Positions 30,438-40,243 of a DNA stretch of 64,000 nt are shown here, one piece after another. The position numbers were made by a program, and so were the translations under genes. The notes beneath the pieces were generated by a model, which was given only the letters and a program-made list of their open reading frames with translations, made no database searches and was not told the origin of the DNA. Each line of letters begins with the position of its first letter. Position 1 is the first letter of the stretch. This DNA comes from Saccharomycodes ludwigii. Taxonomy: Eukaryota > Ascomycota > Saccharomycetes > Saccharomycodales > Saccharomycodaceae. The stretch is taken from contig NC_060200.1 of assembly GCF_020623625.1 (NCBI RefSeq), positions 2,038,501-2,102,500 of the forward strand. The letters are read 5' to 3'.

Positions 30438-30840
30438 AAAAAGGAAAGAAAAAAAAAAACGGGAGGGAAGAGGAATTATATGTGTATAAAAGTAAAAGCA
30501 TGGTAACTATAGTCCGTATTTGGCATGTAAAACAGGTATGTAATTATCGTAAAGCTTGCTAGAAAGATAACACAACAACGTTATGTGTATTACATTCAAT
30601 CATTTTATATTTATGATATAAACTACTCCTCCTATTAAAATACAAAATATAAAATACAGATGGGGGGGATAACACTAATAAGGATAATCAAAAAAAAAAA
30701 AAAATTTTAATTCTACAAATCTGTTTCCCATCAAACTTATTAATCTCTAAAATTTATCCAATTACTTGCCTCCTCCTTGTTTTGGATTCATATATGTCCG
30801 ATATCGATTCAGTGTATATCATGTTTCGAACATGTGTACA
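30385..30840. other. Convergent intergenic region YLR287C homologue / LAS17
   Basis: The 456 bp contains a 30-plus A run (30402-30434), a G run (30662-30668) and a second A run (about 30691-30703). Nothing else is recognised. Confidence 0.5.
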
Positions 30841-32739
30841 TTACCAATCGCCACCATCATCATCTCCATTATACGAAACTTTTGCCTTCCGACTGTTCAA
30901 AGCAGCAGCCAATGCATCAGCCAAAGAAGGTGGGCCACCACCTCCTGATGTACTAGCCCCATTACTGTTATTAACGCCAGGCTTATTATCTTTTCCTTCT
31001 TGTAATAACACACTTGGCCTGTCCAACTGTGACTTATCGATTTTCTTCAATGAATTAATACCGCCTGCGCCTCTAATACTAGCCAGTAAAGCATCTCTAC
31101 CAGCATCTCCAGTTGTTTCTGTAAGTCCAGAACTATTGTTAGAATTGTTTTGGCCCATAGTTGGCATTGGCGGTGGTGGTGGTGGAGCAGCAGCACTTTG
31201 ACCCATACTTGGCATTGGTGGTGGTGGTGGTGGAGCAGCAGCAGCACTTTGACCCATACCTGGCATTGGTGGTGGAGGTGGTGGAGCAGCAGCATTCTGG
31301 CCCATACTCGGCATTTGTGGTGGAGGTGGTGGTGGAGCAGCAGCACTTTGACCCATACTTGGCATTGGTGGTGCCATAGGTATTTGATTCTGTGAGGGAG
31401 GGTAAGCGCTTTGGTCATATGGAACCTCTTGTTGTTGTTGTTGTTGTTGTTGTAGTCGTGTGTTATAGTCATTATATTGCTGTGGTTGGCCATAACTAAC
31501 AGGATTAGATGGCACACGATTAGGTAAACTGGGTGTGGGTCTAGCCGCACGCGGAGGGGGCGGTGGAACAGGTCCTCGTTTCGGAGGTGCAGGTGGAACA
31601 GCTCTACCAAGATTGGTATTGTTGTAAGGTTCTTGCTGCGTATATCCATTTATGGTTGGCAGAGCTGCTGTCGTTCTTCTTGGAGGTGGTGCCGGAACTG
31701 GTCCTCTTCTAGATGGAGGTAATGGTGGAGGAAATGCCCCACCAACTGCAGGAATTGCATTGTATCTGTTTGGCAGAACCGGCGACGATGGTTGTGGCAC
31801 ATTTCTTTGAGGCAGCGCTGGTCTGTTGCCCGCCGGTAAGGGTGGGGGTACTGCAGCTACAGGTGTTACCGCCGAAATAGAAGAACCAAAGTTTTTCATT
31901 TGTGGAATTGGGAAAGCAAATCTAGTATCCATATTAACAGATTGTGTTGTTTTGTTATTTTCAGGTCGATTTTTTTCCAAATCGGGATTTGTTGACGGTG
32001 TTGGATTAACGTAATGATCCGGAGGTGGGGGAACATGATGGACCACTGGAACAGATGAGGTACTTTCAGCCGGAACATCCGGCGTGTTTGCACTGGTACT
32101 CTCATTCCTAGCAGCACTCTTAGAACTGTTATTTCTAGTAACATTGGTAGTGGCAGAAGTGGTTGCAGTTGAAGGTGGAGGTGGAGGTGGGGCTTTCTTT
32201 CTGGCCAGTGAATCATAATCATATCGTTGCCTTTGATCACTGATCAAGGATTCCCCCCTTGGTCCATGGATATTACTATTCGAGCTACTTTTATTACCTC
32301 CACCGTTATTGCTCTTATTCAATGCGATGGCATTATTATTGGATAAAGTCTTCTTGGATGCATATTTTTCTCTTTTAACAACCCTTTTATAAAAATGTTG
32401 AGCTTCGCCGATATCTTCGAATAATAAACCAGCCATGCAATCTTCCAATTCAAAAGTGTGAAAAAATGTACGGTCTTGGAAATATTCAAAATTAATATAT
32501 AATTCTTGGTCCCATATAACGCCTCTGTTCCCATTTATGTCAATCAATTTAAAAAAGAAGGTGTTACCAACCAAATCGTCAACTAATGCAATCGAACCTG
32601 TCAATCCTGTATATTGCCATTTATCTGGATTGGGATACGCAATGTATAACCGTGCTACTGAAACATAAATGATTTTATTGAATGACTTAGGTAATGCTAT
32701 TTTAATTTTTTCCTTATCACCCGACGATAGCAAGCCCAT
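30841..32739 (-). CDS. LAS17: WASP homologue Las17/Bee1
   Basis: This 632-residue protein activates Arp2/3-dependent actin assembly at endocytic patches. Residues 1-130 are the WH1 domain, nearly identical in pattern to yeast Las17 (ALPKSFNKIIYVSVARLYIAYP, VDDLVGNTFFFKLIDINGNRGV, FFHTFELEDCMAGLLF). The middle is proline-rich with SH3-binding RGPVPAPPPRR-like motifs, a short Gln run (about 31431-31454 in the genome), and five tandem repeats of APPPPPPMPxMGQSAA type. The C-terminus has a WH2 motif (RDALLASIRGAGGINSLKKIDKSQ), the segment GGPPSLADALAAALNSRK and the terminal acidic-Trp DDDGGDW. It is the counterpart of YOR181W, and length equals the S. cerevisiae protein (633). Confidence 0.97.
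   Translation of the reverse strand: MGLLSSGDKEKIKIALPKSFNKIIYVSVARLYIAYPNPDKWQYTGLTGSIALVDDLVGNTFFFKLIDINGNRGVIWDQELYINFEYFQDRTFFHTFELEDCMAGLLFEDIGEAQHFYKRVVKREKYASKKTLSNNNAIALNKSNNGGGNKSSSNSNIHGPRGESLISDQRQRYDYDSLARKKAPPPPPPSTATTSATTNVTRNNSSKSAARNESTSANTPDVPAESTSSVPVVHHVPPPPDHYVNPTPSTNPDLEKNRPENNKTTQSVNMDTRFAFPIPQMKNFGSSISAVTPVAAVPPPLPAGNRPALPQRNVPQPSSPVLPNRYNAIPAVGGAFPPPLPPSRRGPVPAPPPRRTTAALPTINGYTQQEPYNNTNLGRAVPPAPPKRGPVPPPPPRAARPTPSLPNRVPSNPVSYGQPQQYNDYNTRLQQQQQQQQEVPYDQSAYPPSQNQIPMAPPMPSMGQSAAAPPPPPPQMPSMGQNAAAPPPPPPMPGMGQSAAAAPPPPPPMPSMGQSAAAPPPPPPMPTMGQNNSNNSSGLTETTGDAGRDALLASIRGAGGINSLKKIDKSQLDRPSVLLQEGKDNKPGVNNSNGASTSGGGGPPSLADALAAALNSRKAKVSYNGDDDGGDW
31145..31370 (-). repeat. Tandem 48-54 bp repeats encoding Pro-rich units in LAS17
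   Basis: About five near-identical units encode a block of Pro followed by MPxMGQ and a short Ala run. Unit lengths differ by a codon or two because the Pro and Ala runs vary. Such arrays often change copy number between strains. Confidence 0.85.
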
Positions 32740-32770
32740 TTTTTGTTCTTATGGGTTTATACCTAGTTAC

Positions 32771-32829
<59 letters not shown>

Positions 32830-32832
32830 TTT
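32771..32832. repeat. (TTTA)15 microsatellite
   Basis: About fifteen perfect TTTA units just upstream of the LAS17 start codon, so the LAS17 leader or core promoter includes a TAAA repeat. Confidence 0.9.
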
Positions 32833-33328
32833 GCTTTGTTTTAAATTGTTGTTGTCTTTATAAAAAGCCAAGATACAAAAAATTATTTTCCTCTTCGTTT
32901 CTTTTCTCTCCCCCCTTTTTAGAGCTGTTCAGCGTTAATGATTGCGAATACCACAGCCAGGATTCATTTTAATAGCAGGGGGGAAAAAAAAAAAGCTTTT
33001 TGGTAATGTAAAGTTACCCGGACTTATAAACAAAAACTAAAAATATACATAAATTTGAGAATGAAGAATGCATAAACAAATATATTAATGTAAATGAAAA
33101 AAAAAAAAAAAAAAAGTATTTTAAAGGACCTAACTGAGACCCATTTTATTTAAACATTTTTGCAAAGATTTATTTATTATATATGAGTTCATACTGAGTT
33201 TAAAGCCTCCAATATAGCAACAAGCTTATTGCATGAGCCAACTTCTCCGTCTGAATAATACGGCTAGTTTCATTAATTGGTTTAAAAAATGAAAATGGAC
33301 ACAAGATTAAAATTGTGTATAACAGTTT

Positions 33329-33402
33329 GGTTCCTTGGCCCAGTTGGTTAAGGCACCGTGCTAATAACGCGGGGATCAGCAGTTCGATCCTGCTAGGAAC
33401 CA
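33329..33402 (+). tRNA. tRNA-Ile (AAT), no intron
   Basis: The 74-nt gene folds as a full cloverleaf. The acceptor stem is GGTTCCT with AGGAACC and discriminator A. The anticodon stem CCGTG/CGCGG closes the loop CTAATAA with anticodon AAT at 33363-33365. The T loop is TTCGATC. Internal boxes A (TTGGCCCAGTTGG, just inside the 5' end) and B (GTTCGATCC) are normal. A T run at 33405-33410 right after the gene provides Pol III termination. The sequence closely matches the yeast tRNA-Ile(AAU). Confidence 0.98.
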
Positions 33403-33634
33403 ACTTTTTTAATTTGCATTTTTTTTCTTTTTTTTTTTTTTGCTTATTAAAATTGTTAATGCAAGTTAAAAAAACGGAAGGAACGAACAATAACACACAC
33501 ACACACTTTTTTACTTTTTGTTTTTGCTTAATAAAAATTATTATAAATATTGCTGACATTTTGCGTATGTTTTTCTTTTTTCCCTCTCAGATCTTGTTTA
33601 CTATATTACATATCCATATTTTCTAAAAATCTTT

Positions 33635-34533
33635 GCTGGTTATCATAAAAATATTTACTACATAATCGAAAAAATTAATCAAAATAAAAAAAAAAAATGC
33701 TGGTATTGACATTCTTTACATGTCGTTTATACTTATTTTCATACACACTACCATAAATACATAGAAATTTATTCAACAAAATATTTATATTGTATTTCCC
33801 TTATTTGTACAAATAATAGTTCAAGTAACTCTGGCATCGGAATGTTTGCGACAATAATATTCAATAAATAAATAGCACAGGATAATTTAGAGTACCCCAG
33901 CGCAAATACTACTATTATTTCTGACTTTTAAATCCAAACTTTTATTTACTGTGAAACTCTATGGGAAACAACCTATGCATTTGGTACTCAAGCAAATATC
34001 TTTTGTGCACAAATCCTTCATATCTATTTTTCATTGTTTTTGTTCAAACAGACCTGGCTGATAAAACAGAGTTATTCCTGGATAGTTGTTTTGAGTTACT
34101 TTCCGAAACTAACAATAGTCTGTTTACATTTTGCCCCATTTAATGCGGAAAAAAGTTCGTAATTATGTCTTAGTTTGCATATTTGTCCTCTAGAAAGCTT
34201 TCGTAGGAAAAATTAACACAGACGTATAGAATATTGTGTTATTAATGTTTTCCGTATCAAAGTGTTATTTCTTTTAATTCCTGTGGCTCGTATTTGTTTG
34301 TTTGTTTGTTTGTTTGTTTGTTTACTTGTTTATTTATTTATTTATTTGTTTGTTTGTTTACTTGTTTACTTGCTTGCTTATTCATGTATTTGTTTATACA
34401 TTCACATTTAAATGATGAAAAATAAGAGGGCAAACCATAAGTAACGTATTTTTTCCAAACAAAAAAAAGTTGACGTAACACCAAGAAAATTTTGTACCTT
34501 ACTAAAGCAACAAAATACTAACTAGTAACCAGC
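33635..34533. promoter_or_regulatory. Three Ace2/Swi5-type ACCAGC sites upstream of CTS1
   Basis: GCTGGT occurs at 33635-33640 and 33699-33704, and ACCAGC (within AACCAGCA) at 34528-34533, 309 bp before the CTS1 start. S. cerevisiae CTS1 is the classic daughter-specific target of Ace2, which binds this core. The nearest site is well placed; the two far sites are over 1.1 kb away and may be chance. Confidence 0.45.
34292..34394. repeat. Mixed TTTG/TTTA/CTTG tetranucleotide tract
   Basis: An imperfect tetranucleotide tract with blocks of TTTG, TTTA and CTTG about 450-550 bp upstream of CTS1. Confidence 0.8.
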
Positions 34534-34841
34534 AAGAAGGGACTAATAACAAAAAAATCGAAGGGAATGAAAAAAAGTATATAAACATGAACTTATTCAA
34601 AAGTGCATTTTGGATTGAATTAATTTCACATACCTTTTTTTTTTTCAATATTAGAATACCCACTAAAATCAATAAATAAATCCAGTATAGGCATATAAAA
34701 CAAAAAACTACAATACAATTTTCCCATCCATTCGCTAAAAATATCAACCCATTATACGATTTTACATATAATTGAAATAAAAAAAAAGAAAAAAATAAAA
34801 AAGGAAAAAATAAAAAAGGAAAAAATAAAAAAGGAAATAAA

Positions 34842-37800
34842 ATGAAATTTGTCAATTTTGCATTATTCATATCTGCAATAGCTACCATTCTCATATCTAC
34901 CGTTTCATGCGCATTCGATGTAAATTCCAAAAAAAATGTTGTTGCATATTGGGGTCAAAGTGCAGTTTACTATGAAAATGGTGAAGCTCAATCTTCTTTA
35001 AGTTCATATTGTTCTTCTGGAAATGTTGACATTATTGTGATGTCGTTTGTTATTGAATTTTTTCCAACTACCATTAATCTGGGGAACTACTGTGATAGCA
35101 CCACATGTACAAATGTCGCAAGCGATATTAAATCCTGTCAAGACCAAGGCGTAAAAGTTATGTTGTCTCTCGGAGGTGCTTCTGGTTCTTATGGGTTCAG
35201 TTCGGATTCCGAAGCCGAAGAATATGCCACCACTTTATGGAATTTATTTGGTGCAGGGACAAGCGCTTCTAACCTCGAACGTCCATTTAGTGACGCAGTT
35301 GTTGATGGTTTTGATCTAGATATTGAAAATAATAACTACGTTGGTTATACCGCTTTTGTTGATAAATTGAGGGATTATTTTGCCACTGATTCTTCGAAAG
35401 ATTATTATATTTCTGCCGCACCACAATGCCCATTTCCTGATTACAATGTTGGTCCTGCTCTAGCAAATTCCTTAATTGACTTTGCTTTTATTCAATTTTA
35501 TAATAATGCTGGTTGTAATGCTGACGGTTCCGATTTCAATTTTGCTACTTGGTCAAGCAAGGTGGAGAGTGGAGTCATTAAAAATCCGGACATTAAATTA
35601 TTTGTTGGCTTACCGGGTGCTAGTACTAGTGCTAGTACGGGTTATATTTCTGACTATACCACTTTGCAGAGCATCGTTAATGAGGCTGCTGCCTATGCGG
35701 AATTTGGTGGTATTTCCCTGTGGGATGTTTCTTCTGCTACTGCTAATACAAATGTTGATGGTCAAAATTACATTTTAGATGTTAAGCAAGCACTGGCTGA
35801 TGCCGTAGTAGCCTCTTCTTCTATTGCTGCTTCGAGTTCTTTATCTAGTTCTATTACTCCATCCAGTTCTGTTCCTCCATCAAGCTCTGTTGCACCATCA
35901 AGTGCTACTGTTCTATCTAGCTCCGTTGTTTTATCGAGCTCTGTTCCCTTAACTTCTGCTATTCCATCAAGTTCTACTGTTCCATCTAGCTCTGTTGTTC
36001 TATATAGCTCTGTTGTTCTATATAGCTCTGTTCCATCTAGTTCTGCTATTCCATCTAGTTCTGCTATTCCATCTAGTTCTGCTATTCCATCTAGCTCTGC
36101 TATTCCATCTAGCTCTGTTCTATCTAGCTCCGTTGTTTTATCAAGCTCTGTTCCACTAAGTTCAGCTATTCCATCAAGTTCCGTTCTTCCATCAAGTTCT
36201 ATTGTTCCATCTAGCTCTGTCCCACTAAGTTCTGCTATTCCATCTGGTTCTGGTATTCCATCAAGTTCCGTTCTTCCATCAAGTTCTATTGTTCCATCCA
36301 GTTCTGTTCCTCCATCAAGCTCTATTATACCATCAAGCTCTGTTGTTTTATCTAGCTCTGTTGCTCCATTAAGTGCTACTGTTCTATCTAGCTCCGTTGT
36401 TTTATCGAGCTCTGTTCCCTTAACTTCTGCTATTCCATCAAGTTCTATTGTTCCATCTAGCTCTGTTCCACTAAGTTCAGCTATTCCATCAAGTTCCGTT
36501 CTTCCATCAAGTTCTATTGTTCCATCTAGCTCTGTTCCATCAAGTTCTATTGTTCCATCTAGCTCTGTTCTATCTAGCTCCGTTGTTTTATCGAGCTCTG
36601 TTCCACTAACTTCTGCTATTCCATCAAGTTCCGTTCTTCCATCAAGTTCTATTGTTCCATCTAGCTCTGTCCCACTAAGTTCTGCTATTCCATCTGGTTC
36701 TGGTATTCCATCTAGTTCCGTTCTTTCATCTAGCTCTGTTCCACTAAGTTCAGCTATTCCATCAAGTTTCGTTCCCCCATCCAGTTCTGATCTATCCAGT
36801 TTTGTTCCTCTATCAAGCTCTATTATATTATCAAACTCTGTTGTTTTATCTAGCTCTGTTGCTCCATCAAGTGCTACTGTTCCATCAAGTTCTACTGTTG
36901 TATCTAGCTCTGTTCCATTAACTTCTGCTATTCCATCTAGCTCTACTGTTGCATCTAACTCTGTTCCACTAAGTTCTGGTATTCCATCTAGTTCTGGTAT
37001 TCCATCTAGCTCTGTTCCATCTAGTTTTGCTATTCCATCAAGTTCTATTGTTCCATCCAGTTCTGTTTCTCCATCAAGCTCTGTTGTTTTATCTAGCTCT
37101 GTTGCTCCATCAAGTGCTACTGTTCTATCTAGCTCCGTTGTTTTATCGAGCTCGGTTCCCTTAACTCCTGCTATTCCATCAAGTTCTCCTGTTCTATCAA
37201 GTGCTTCTATCACATTCGGCCCTTCTATCCCATCTAGCTCCGTTGTTCTATCTAATTCTATCCCATCCAGTTCTATTCCGTTAAATTCAGTGACTGAGTC
37301 TAATTTAGCCATGTCATCTAGTTTTGCTGTCTATTCTAAATCCGTAATTGTATCTTTTAGTACAATTACTAGATATAGCACAAGTGCCACCCCATCCAAT
37401 TCTGTAGCCGATCTCAGCCTAAACAATATTGAATATAGTGATGTAGTTTCATCTAGTTCCTCAGCTTTATCTAACTATCATACATCAAATTTGGAGGTTT
37501 CTTGTAGTTCAACAATTGTTTTAGTGCCCACTACTAGTTTAACTACTTATACTAGTTTAGTGCTCCCCACTACATCGTCAGGCGTTTCAAGTAGTATTTC
37601 CCTTGATGATTATTTTGCAGTTTCTTCTAATTCTTTAAGTGGAATTATTTCTTCGGCTACATCACAGTTTTCTATTTCCTCTTTTCAAATTGCTATCCCA
37701 AATAGTAAATCGAGTTTTTATTCTGTTACGGCTCTAACTCCTGTCACTACTAGAAAAACTGCGGTTCTAACTCCTACGGTATCCCTGATTACCGATTTAG

Positions 37801-38564
37801 ACAGAGAAACTCAAGAATTTGCTCCAACTATTACCACTACTTATCCAAAAAACGAGTTTGTTACTGAATCATCCTCAGATATTTTGTTTTCTACTGCTGC
37901 CACCATTTCGGAATCATCATATGTGTTAGCTACTTCCTTCACTTCTTGTGTTTCGTCTGATTTTTCCACTAGTGTAACAAGGGATGAGTTTGACTCTTTT
38001 ACTAATTCTTTGAAGGTAACATCTAGTGTTGAAAACAGCATTGGAAGTTTTTCAACTTTAGCTGCCTCTAACGAAGCTGAAAATATGGAAACATTAGTCA
38101 CTATCGTTGCTACTGCGACAGCTTTTACCACTATAGTTACTCCAAGTGTCACAACTGAAAATGTTACTGTTTGTAAGAATAATTATTGTAGTGAGTATTT
38201 AGTAACTTTTACTTCTACCGAGAGCAAAGTTTTGTACAGTACGGAAGCTGTGATTGGTTACAAAACGATCATCACCTCCAGTGCAAATGCCGTTCAAACC
38301 CCACAATTGCAGAGTAGTGTTAGTTATTCCAATTCAACATTATTAACTACAGTACTTACCTCTATTTCTCAGCAAACACCGATAATACAAGCTCAAAATA
38401 GTAACTCTACTGAGCCCGTTTCTACAGGAAACTATATTTCATCTACACCAACACCATCTGTTGACGTACAAAGTATCAATGGTTCTATTTCGATTATCAA
38501 TAATGTAAAAACCACTTCTATTTTTACTATAATACTCTCTATTATTACTGTTATATTAATCTAG
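34842..38564 (+). CDS. CTS1: GH18 endochitinase (Cts1-type) with Ser-rich repeats and a GPI-like C-terminus
   Basis: The 1240-residue protein degrades chitin and in yeast separates daughter from mother cells. Residues 1-24 are a signal peptide (cleavage likely after SCA). Residues 25-320 are the GH18 domain; the catalytic motif DGFDLDIE spans 155-162 with acid E162, and MLSLGGASG is at 107-115. Residues about 325-817 are Ser/Pro/Val/Ile repeats of six-residue PSSSxx type, certain to be O-mannosylated. A further Ser/Thr-rich stretch follows, with one Cys pair (CKNNYC). The last 17 residues (TTSIFTIILSIITVILI) are hydrophobic and uncharged, as in a GPI signal. S. cerevisiae Cts1 is 562 residues and ends in a chitin-binding domain; I see none here. 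Position agrees with YLR286C. Confidence 0.93.
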   Translation: MKFVNFALFISAIATILISTVSCAFDVNSKKNVVAYWGQSAVYYENGEAQSSLSSYCSSGNVDIIVMSFVIEFFPTTINLGNYCDSTTCTNVASDIKSCQDQGVKVMLSLGGASGSYGFSSDSEAEEYATTLWNLFGAGTSASNLERPFSDAVVDGFDLDIENNNYVGYTAFVDKLRDYFATDSSKDYYISAAPQCPFPDYNVGPALANSLIDFAFIQFYNNAGCNADGSDFNFATWSSKVESGVIKNPDIKLFVGLPGASTSASTGYISDYTTLQSIVNEAAAYAEFGGISLWDVSSATANTNVDGQNYILDVKQALADAVVASSSIAASSSLSSSITPSSSVPPSSSVAPSSATVLSSSVVLSSSVPLTSAIPSSSTVPSSSVVLYSSVVLYSSVPSSSAIPSSSAIPSSSAIPSSSAIPSSSVLSSSVVLSSSVPLSSAIPSSSVLPSSSIVPSSSVPLSSAIPSGSGIPSSSVLPSSSIVPSSSVPPSSSIIPSSSVVLSSSVAPLSATVLSSSVVLSSSVPLTSAIPSSSIVPSSSVPLSSAIPSSSVLPSSSIVPSSSVPSSSIVPSSSVLSSSVVLSSSVPLTSAIPSSSVLPSSSIVPSSSVPLSSAIPSGSGIPSSSVLSSSSVPLSSAIPSSFVPPSSSDLSSFVPLSSSIILSNSVVLSSSVAPSSATVPSSSTVVSSSVPLTSAIPSSSTVASNSVPLSSGIPSSSGIPSSSVPSSFAIPSSSIVPSSSVSPSSSVVLSSSVAPSSATVLSSSVVLSSSVPLTPAIPSSSPVLSSASITFGPSIPSSSVVLSNSIPSSSIPLNSVTESNLAMSSSFAVYSKSVIVSFSTITRYSTSATPSNSVADLSLNNIEYSDVVSSSSSALSNYHTSNLEVSCSSTIVLVPTTSLTTYTSLVLPTTSSGVSSSISLDDYFAVSSNSLSGIISSATSQFSISSFQIAIPNSKSSFYSVTALTPVTTRKTAVLTPTVSLITDLDRETQEFAPTITTTYPKNEFVTESSSDILFSTAATISESSYVLATSFTSCVSSDFSTSVTRDEFDSFTNSLKVTSSVENSIGSFSTLAASNEAENMETLVTIVATATAFTTIVTPSVTTENVTVCKNNYCSEYLVTFTSTESKVLYSTEAVIGYKTIITSSANAVQTPQLQSSVSYSNSTLLTTVLTSISQQTPIIQAQNSNSTEPVSTGNYISSTPTPSVDVQSINGSISIINNVKTTSIFTIILSIITVILI
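35812..37290 (+). repeat. Minisatellite encoding Ser-rich PSSS repeats in CTS1
   Basis: About 1.5 kb of degenerate 18-bp units (CCATCAAGTTCTGTT-like) encodes repeated PSSSVL, PSSSIV, PLSSAI and VLSSSV units arranged in higher-order blocks of several units, some repeated almost exactly (for example around 36170-36300 and 36470-36700). The periodic codons also open a long antisense frame. Confidence 0.9.
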
Positions 38565-39037
38565 GTTTAAAGATATTGGGGTATTTTTATTTCTATTTTT
38601 ATTTCTATTTTTATTTTTATTTTTATTTTTATTTTTATTTTTATTTTTATTTTTATTTTTATTTTTATTTTTATTTTTATTTTTATTTTTATTTTTACTT
38701 TTATAGGTTATCTTATCTTCGAAGTTTTGATATATGGTGCATTTAATTTTTTTTTTTTTTTTTTTTTTTTAAATCAACTAGAATGCAATTCAATTTAAAT
38801 CGAAGTTTTTGTATTCTAATTTTATATCTTTTTATTACCATTAAGGTTTGAAACCTAATGGTATGTTTTACTATTGATAAAAGTCGAAGTTCGATGTATA
38901 TATACGTATGTGGTATTATTATTATTGTTATCAGTGATATACACATCAATTTTTATACTATTATATTGTATTCAATTTAAAAACAATATATTTATAAAGT
39001 AAATGCATGGTTCTATGAAACTAGCACTTTATTGGTA
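38565..39037. other. Convergent intergenic region CTS1 / NNT1
   Basis: The 473 bp starts with a TTTTTA hexamer array (38583-38704), followed by a 23-base T run and A/T-rich sequence. No gene is visible. Confidence 0.55.
38583..38704. repeat. (TTTTTA)n hexamer array
   Basis: About twenty TTTTTA units with a few TTTCTA variants at the start, directly after the CTS1 stop codon. It probably forms the CTS1 3' UTR. Confidence 0.88.
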
Positions 39038-39817
39038 TTAGGATAGGCTTAAATAATATGCATAAACCCTGGATCTTATTTCTACGGTTTCTTCATCTTC
39101 CTCAAACATGGGTTTCCAATTAACGATTTCAATTTCTTCAACCTTAAAGTTATATGGGTCTTTTTTACATGTTTCAAAAAAATTCAAATCAGCTGGTAAT
39201 AAGTGTGGTCTATGTGGAGAAAATACCACTAAAACTTTGCCGTTTTCAGGTTCTAGTAAATCTTTAGCAGTTTTAAGCAATTTATGATGTTCGCTATGGT
39301 TAAAAACTAAATCGCTCATAATTATCAAATCAAATTTTTTTTTATTATTTGGCAAATTTTTGAGTAATGGCTCATAGTTATTTCCCCAAATATAACCTTC
39401 CACAGTCATATTATTATTGTTGTTGTATTTGGAAACGTTTATTTTAATATTTTCGATTAAATCAGCATCCGGATAATCTGTAACCACCACCTTTGCAGCG
39501 TTATTTAAACCGCAAATAATTGAGGGTAGACCGGCAGCGGCTCCTAATTCTAAAACTGTTTTACTTCTAAATTCTTCTTTGCATTTATTTGCCAATTTGT
39601 CTAGATGATTGGAGGTATATATTCCTGCATTCCACAACAAATGTCCCCATAATGGAGATGATCCTACTAATCTTAGAGATATTTCTTTTGGAACCGCATT
39701 TGTAACACAACGCTTGTAAGATGCAAAATGTGGTTCCGGTGGTGGTGGTGCAAAATCTTGTGGTTCTTCAAACAATTGATTTTCTTCACCAAAAAGAGAG
39801 TCTGTATCTGATAGCAT
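39038..39817 (-). CDS. EFM7: Nnt1/Efm7-type lysine and N-terminal methyltransferase
   Basis: This 259-residue seven-beta-strand methyltransferase matches S. cerevisiae Nnt1 (YLR285W, 261 residues), shown to be Efm7, which methylates the N-terminus and Lys3 of eEF1A; the older name implies nicotinamide methylation. The SAM-binding motif is [13 protein letters not shown] (88-100), followed by VVVTDYPD (motif II acid) and [16 protein letters not shown]. The N-terminal FASYKR and [11 protein letters not shown] stretch is typical of the family. It shares a 426-bp upstream region with nothing on the plus strand. Confidence 0.93.
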   Translation of the reverse strand: MLSDTDSLFGEENQLFEEPQDFAPPPPEPHFASYKRCVTNAVPKEISLRLVGSSPLWGHLLWNAGIYTSNHLDKLANKCKEEFRSKTVLELGAAAGLPSIICGLNNAAKVVVTDYPDADLIENIKINVSKYNNNNNMTVEGYIWGNNYEPLLKNLPNNKKKFDLIIMSDLVFNHSEHHKLLKTAKDLLEPENGKVLVVFSPHRPHLLPADLNFFETCKKDPYNFKVEEIEIVNWKPMFEEDEETVEIRSRVYAYYLSLS

Positions 39818-40243
39818 TAGTGTTTATTTATTTATGAACGCTATAAAAACGTATATTTTTAGTATCGTTGGATGTATATCTTGTATATATAAGGAATATG
39901 TTATTGACTTGTTCTATTTTTTTCCAGTTTTTCTTTCTTTTTTTTTTTCTTTTTTTCTTTTTTTTTTTTTTTTTGATTTTCCGAAATTATTTTTTCAATA
40001 TTGTCCGAAAAGAGACGGAACAAAATTTACTTTGATTAATAAAATAAAAAGCCGTATTATTATTAGATAATACGAGTAATATTCAAAACAAAACAAAAAT
40101 AATTAGTAATAACAATCGTCATCAAGCACTTTTATTAGTAGCATAAGTGTTTCGATCACAGGCACCTTCTAAAAAAAAAAAAAACAAATATATATATTAC
40201 ATTTCCTTAATTAGTTCCAACTTTTTTTTAAATAAAATTGAAG
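39818..40243. other. Intergenic region NNT1/EFM7 - YLR283W homologue
   Basis: Both neighbours lie on the minus strand. The 426 bp holds T runs (about 39942-39975) and short A runs. S. cerevisiae has ECI1 (YLR284C) here; no trace of an enoyl-CoA isomerase frame is visible. Confidence 0.55.

Larger units (their letters stand above)
32740..34841. other. LAS17-CTS1 intergenic region with tRNA-Ile
   Basis: This 2.1 kb lies between the divergent LAS17 and CTS1 genes. It includes a TTTA repeat next to LAS17, tRNA-Ile at 33329-33402, three ACCAGC elements (33635, 33699, 34528) and a TTTG/TTTA repeat (34292-34394). A 60-codon frame at 33961 has no family features. No LTR or other element is recognised next to the tRNA. 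Confidence 0.6.

Noticed and set aside
31047-31649. 200-codon frame rich in His/Leu over LAS17, same strand different frame
   Set aside because: Shadow of the Pro-rich repeat of LAS17 in another frame.
33200-33560. Possible retroelement remnants next to the tRNA genes
   Set aside because: Ty-type insertions often lie beside tRNA genes, but I see no terminal repeats, target duplications or reverse-transcriptase-like frame near either tRNA.
33961-34143. 60-codon plus-strand frame between tRNA-Ile and CTS1
   Set aside because: No recognised motif and length is within chance for AT-rich DNA with few stops; not conserved in expected synteny.
35768-37312. 514-codon open frame antisense to the chitinase repeat (ELDGTELDG-like repeats)
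   Set aside because: It exists only because the sense Ser/Pro repeat units are codon-periodic and free of stops in antisense. No start context or family features.
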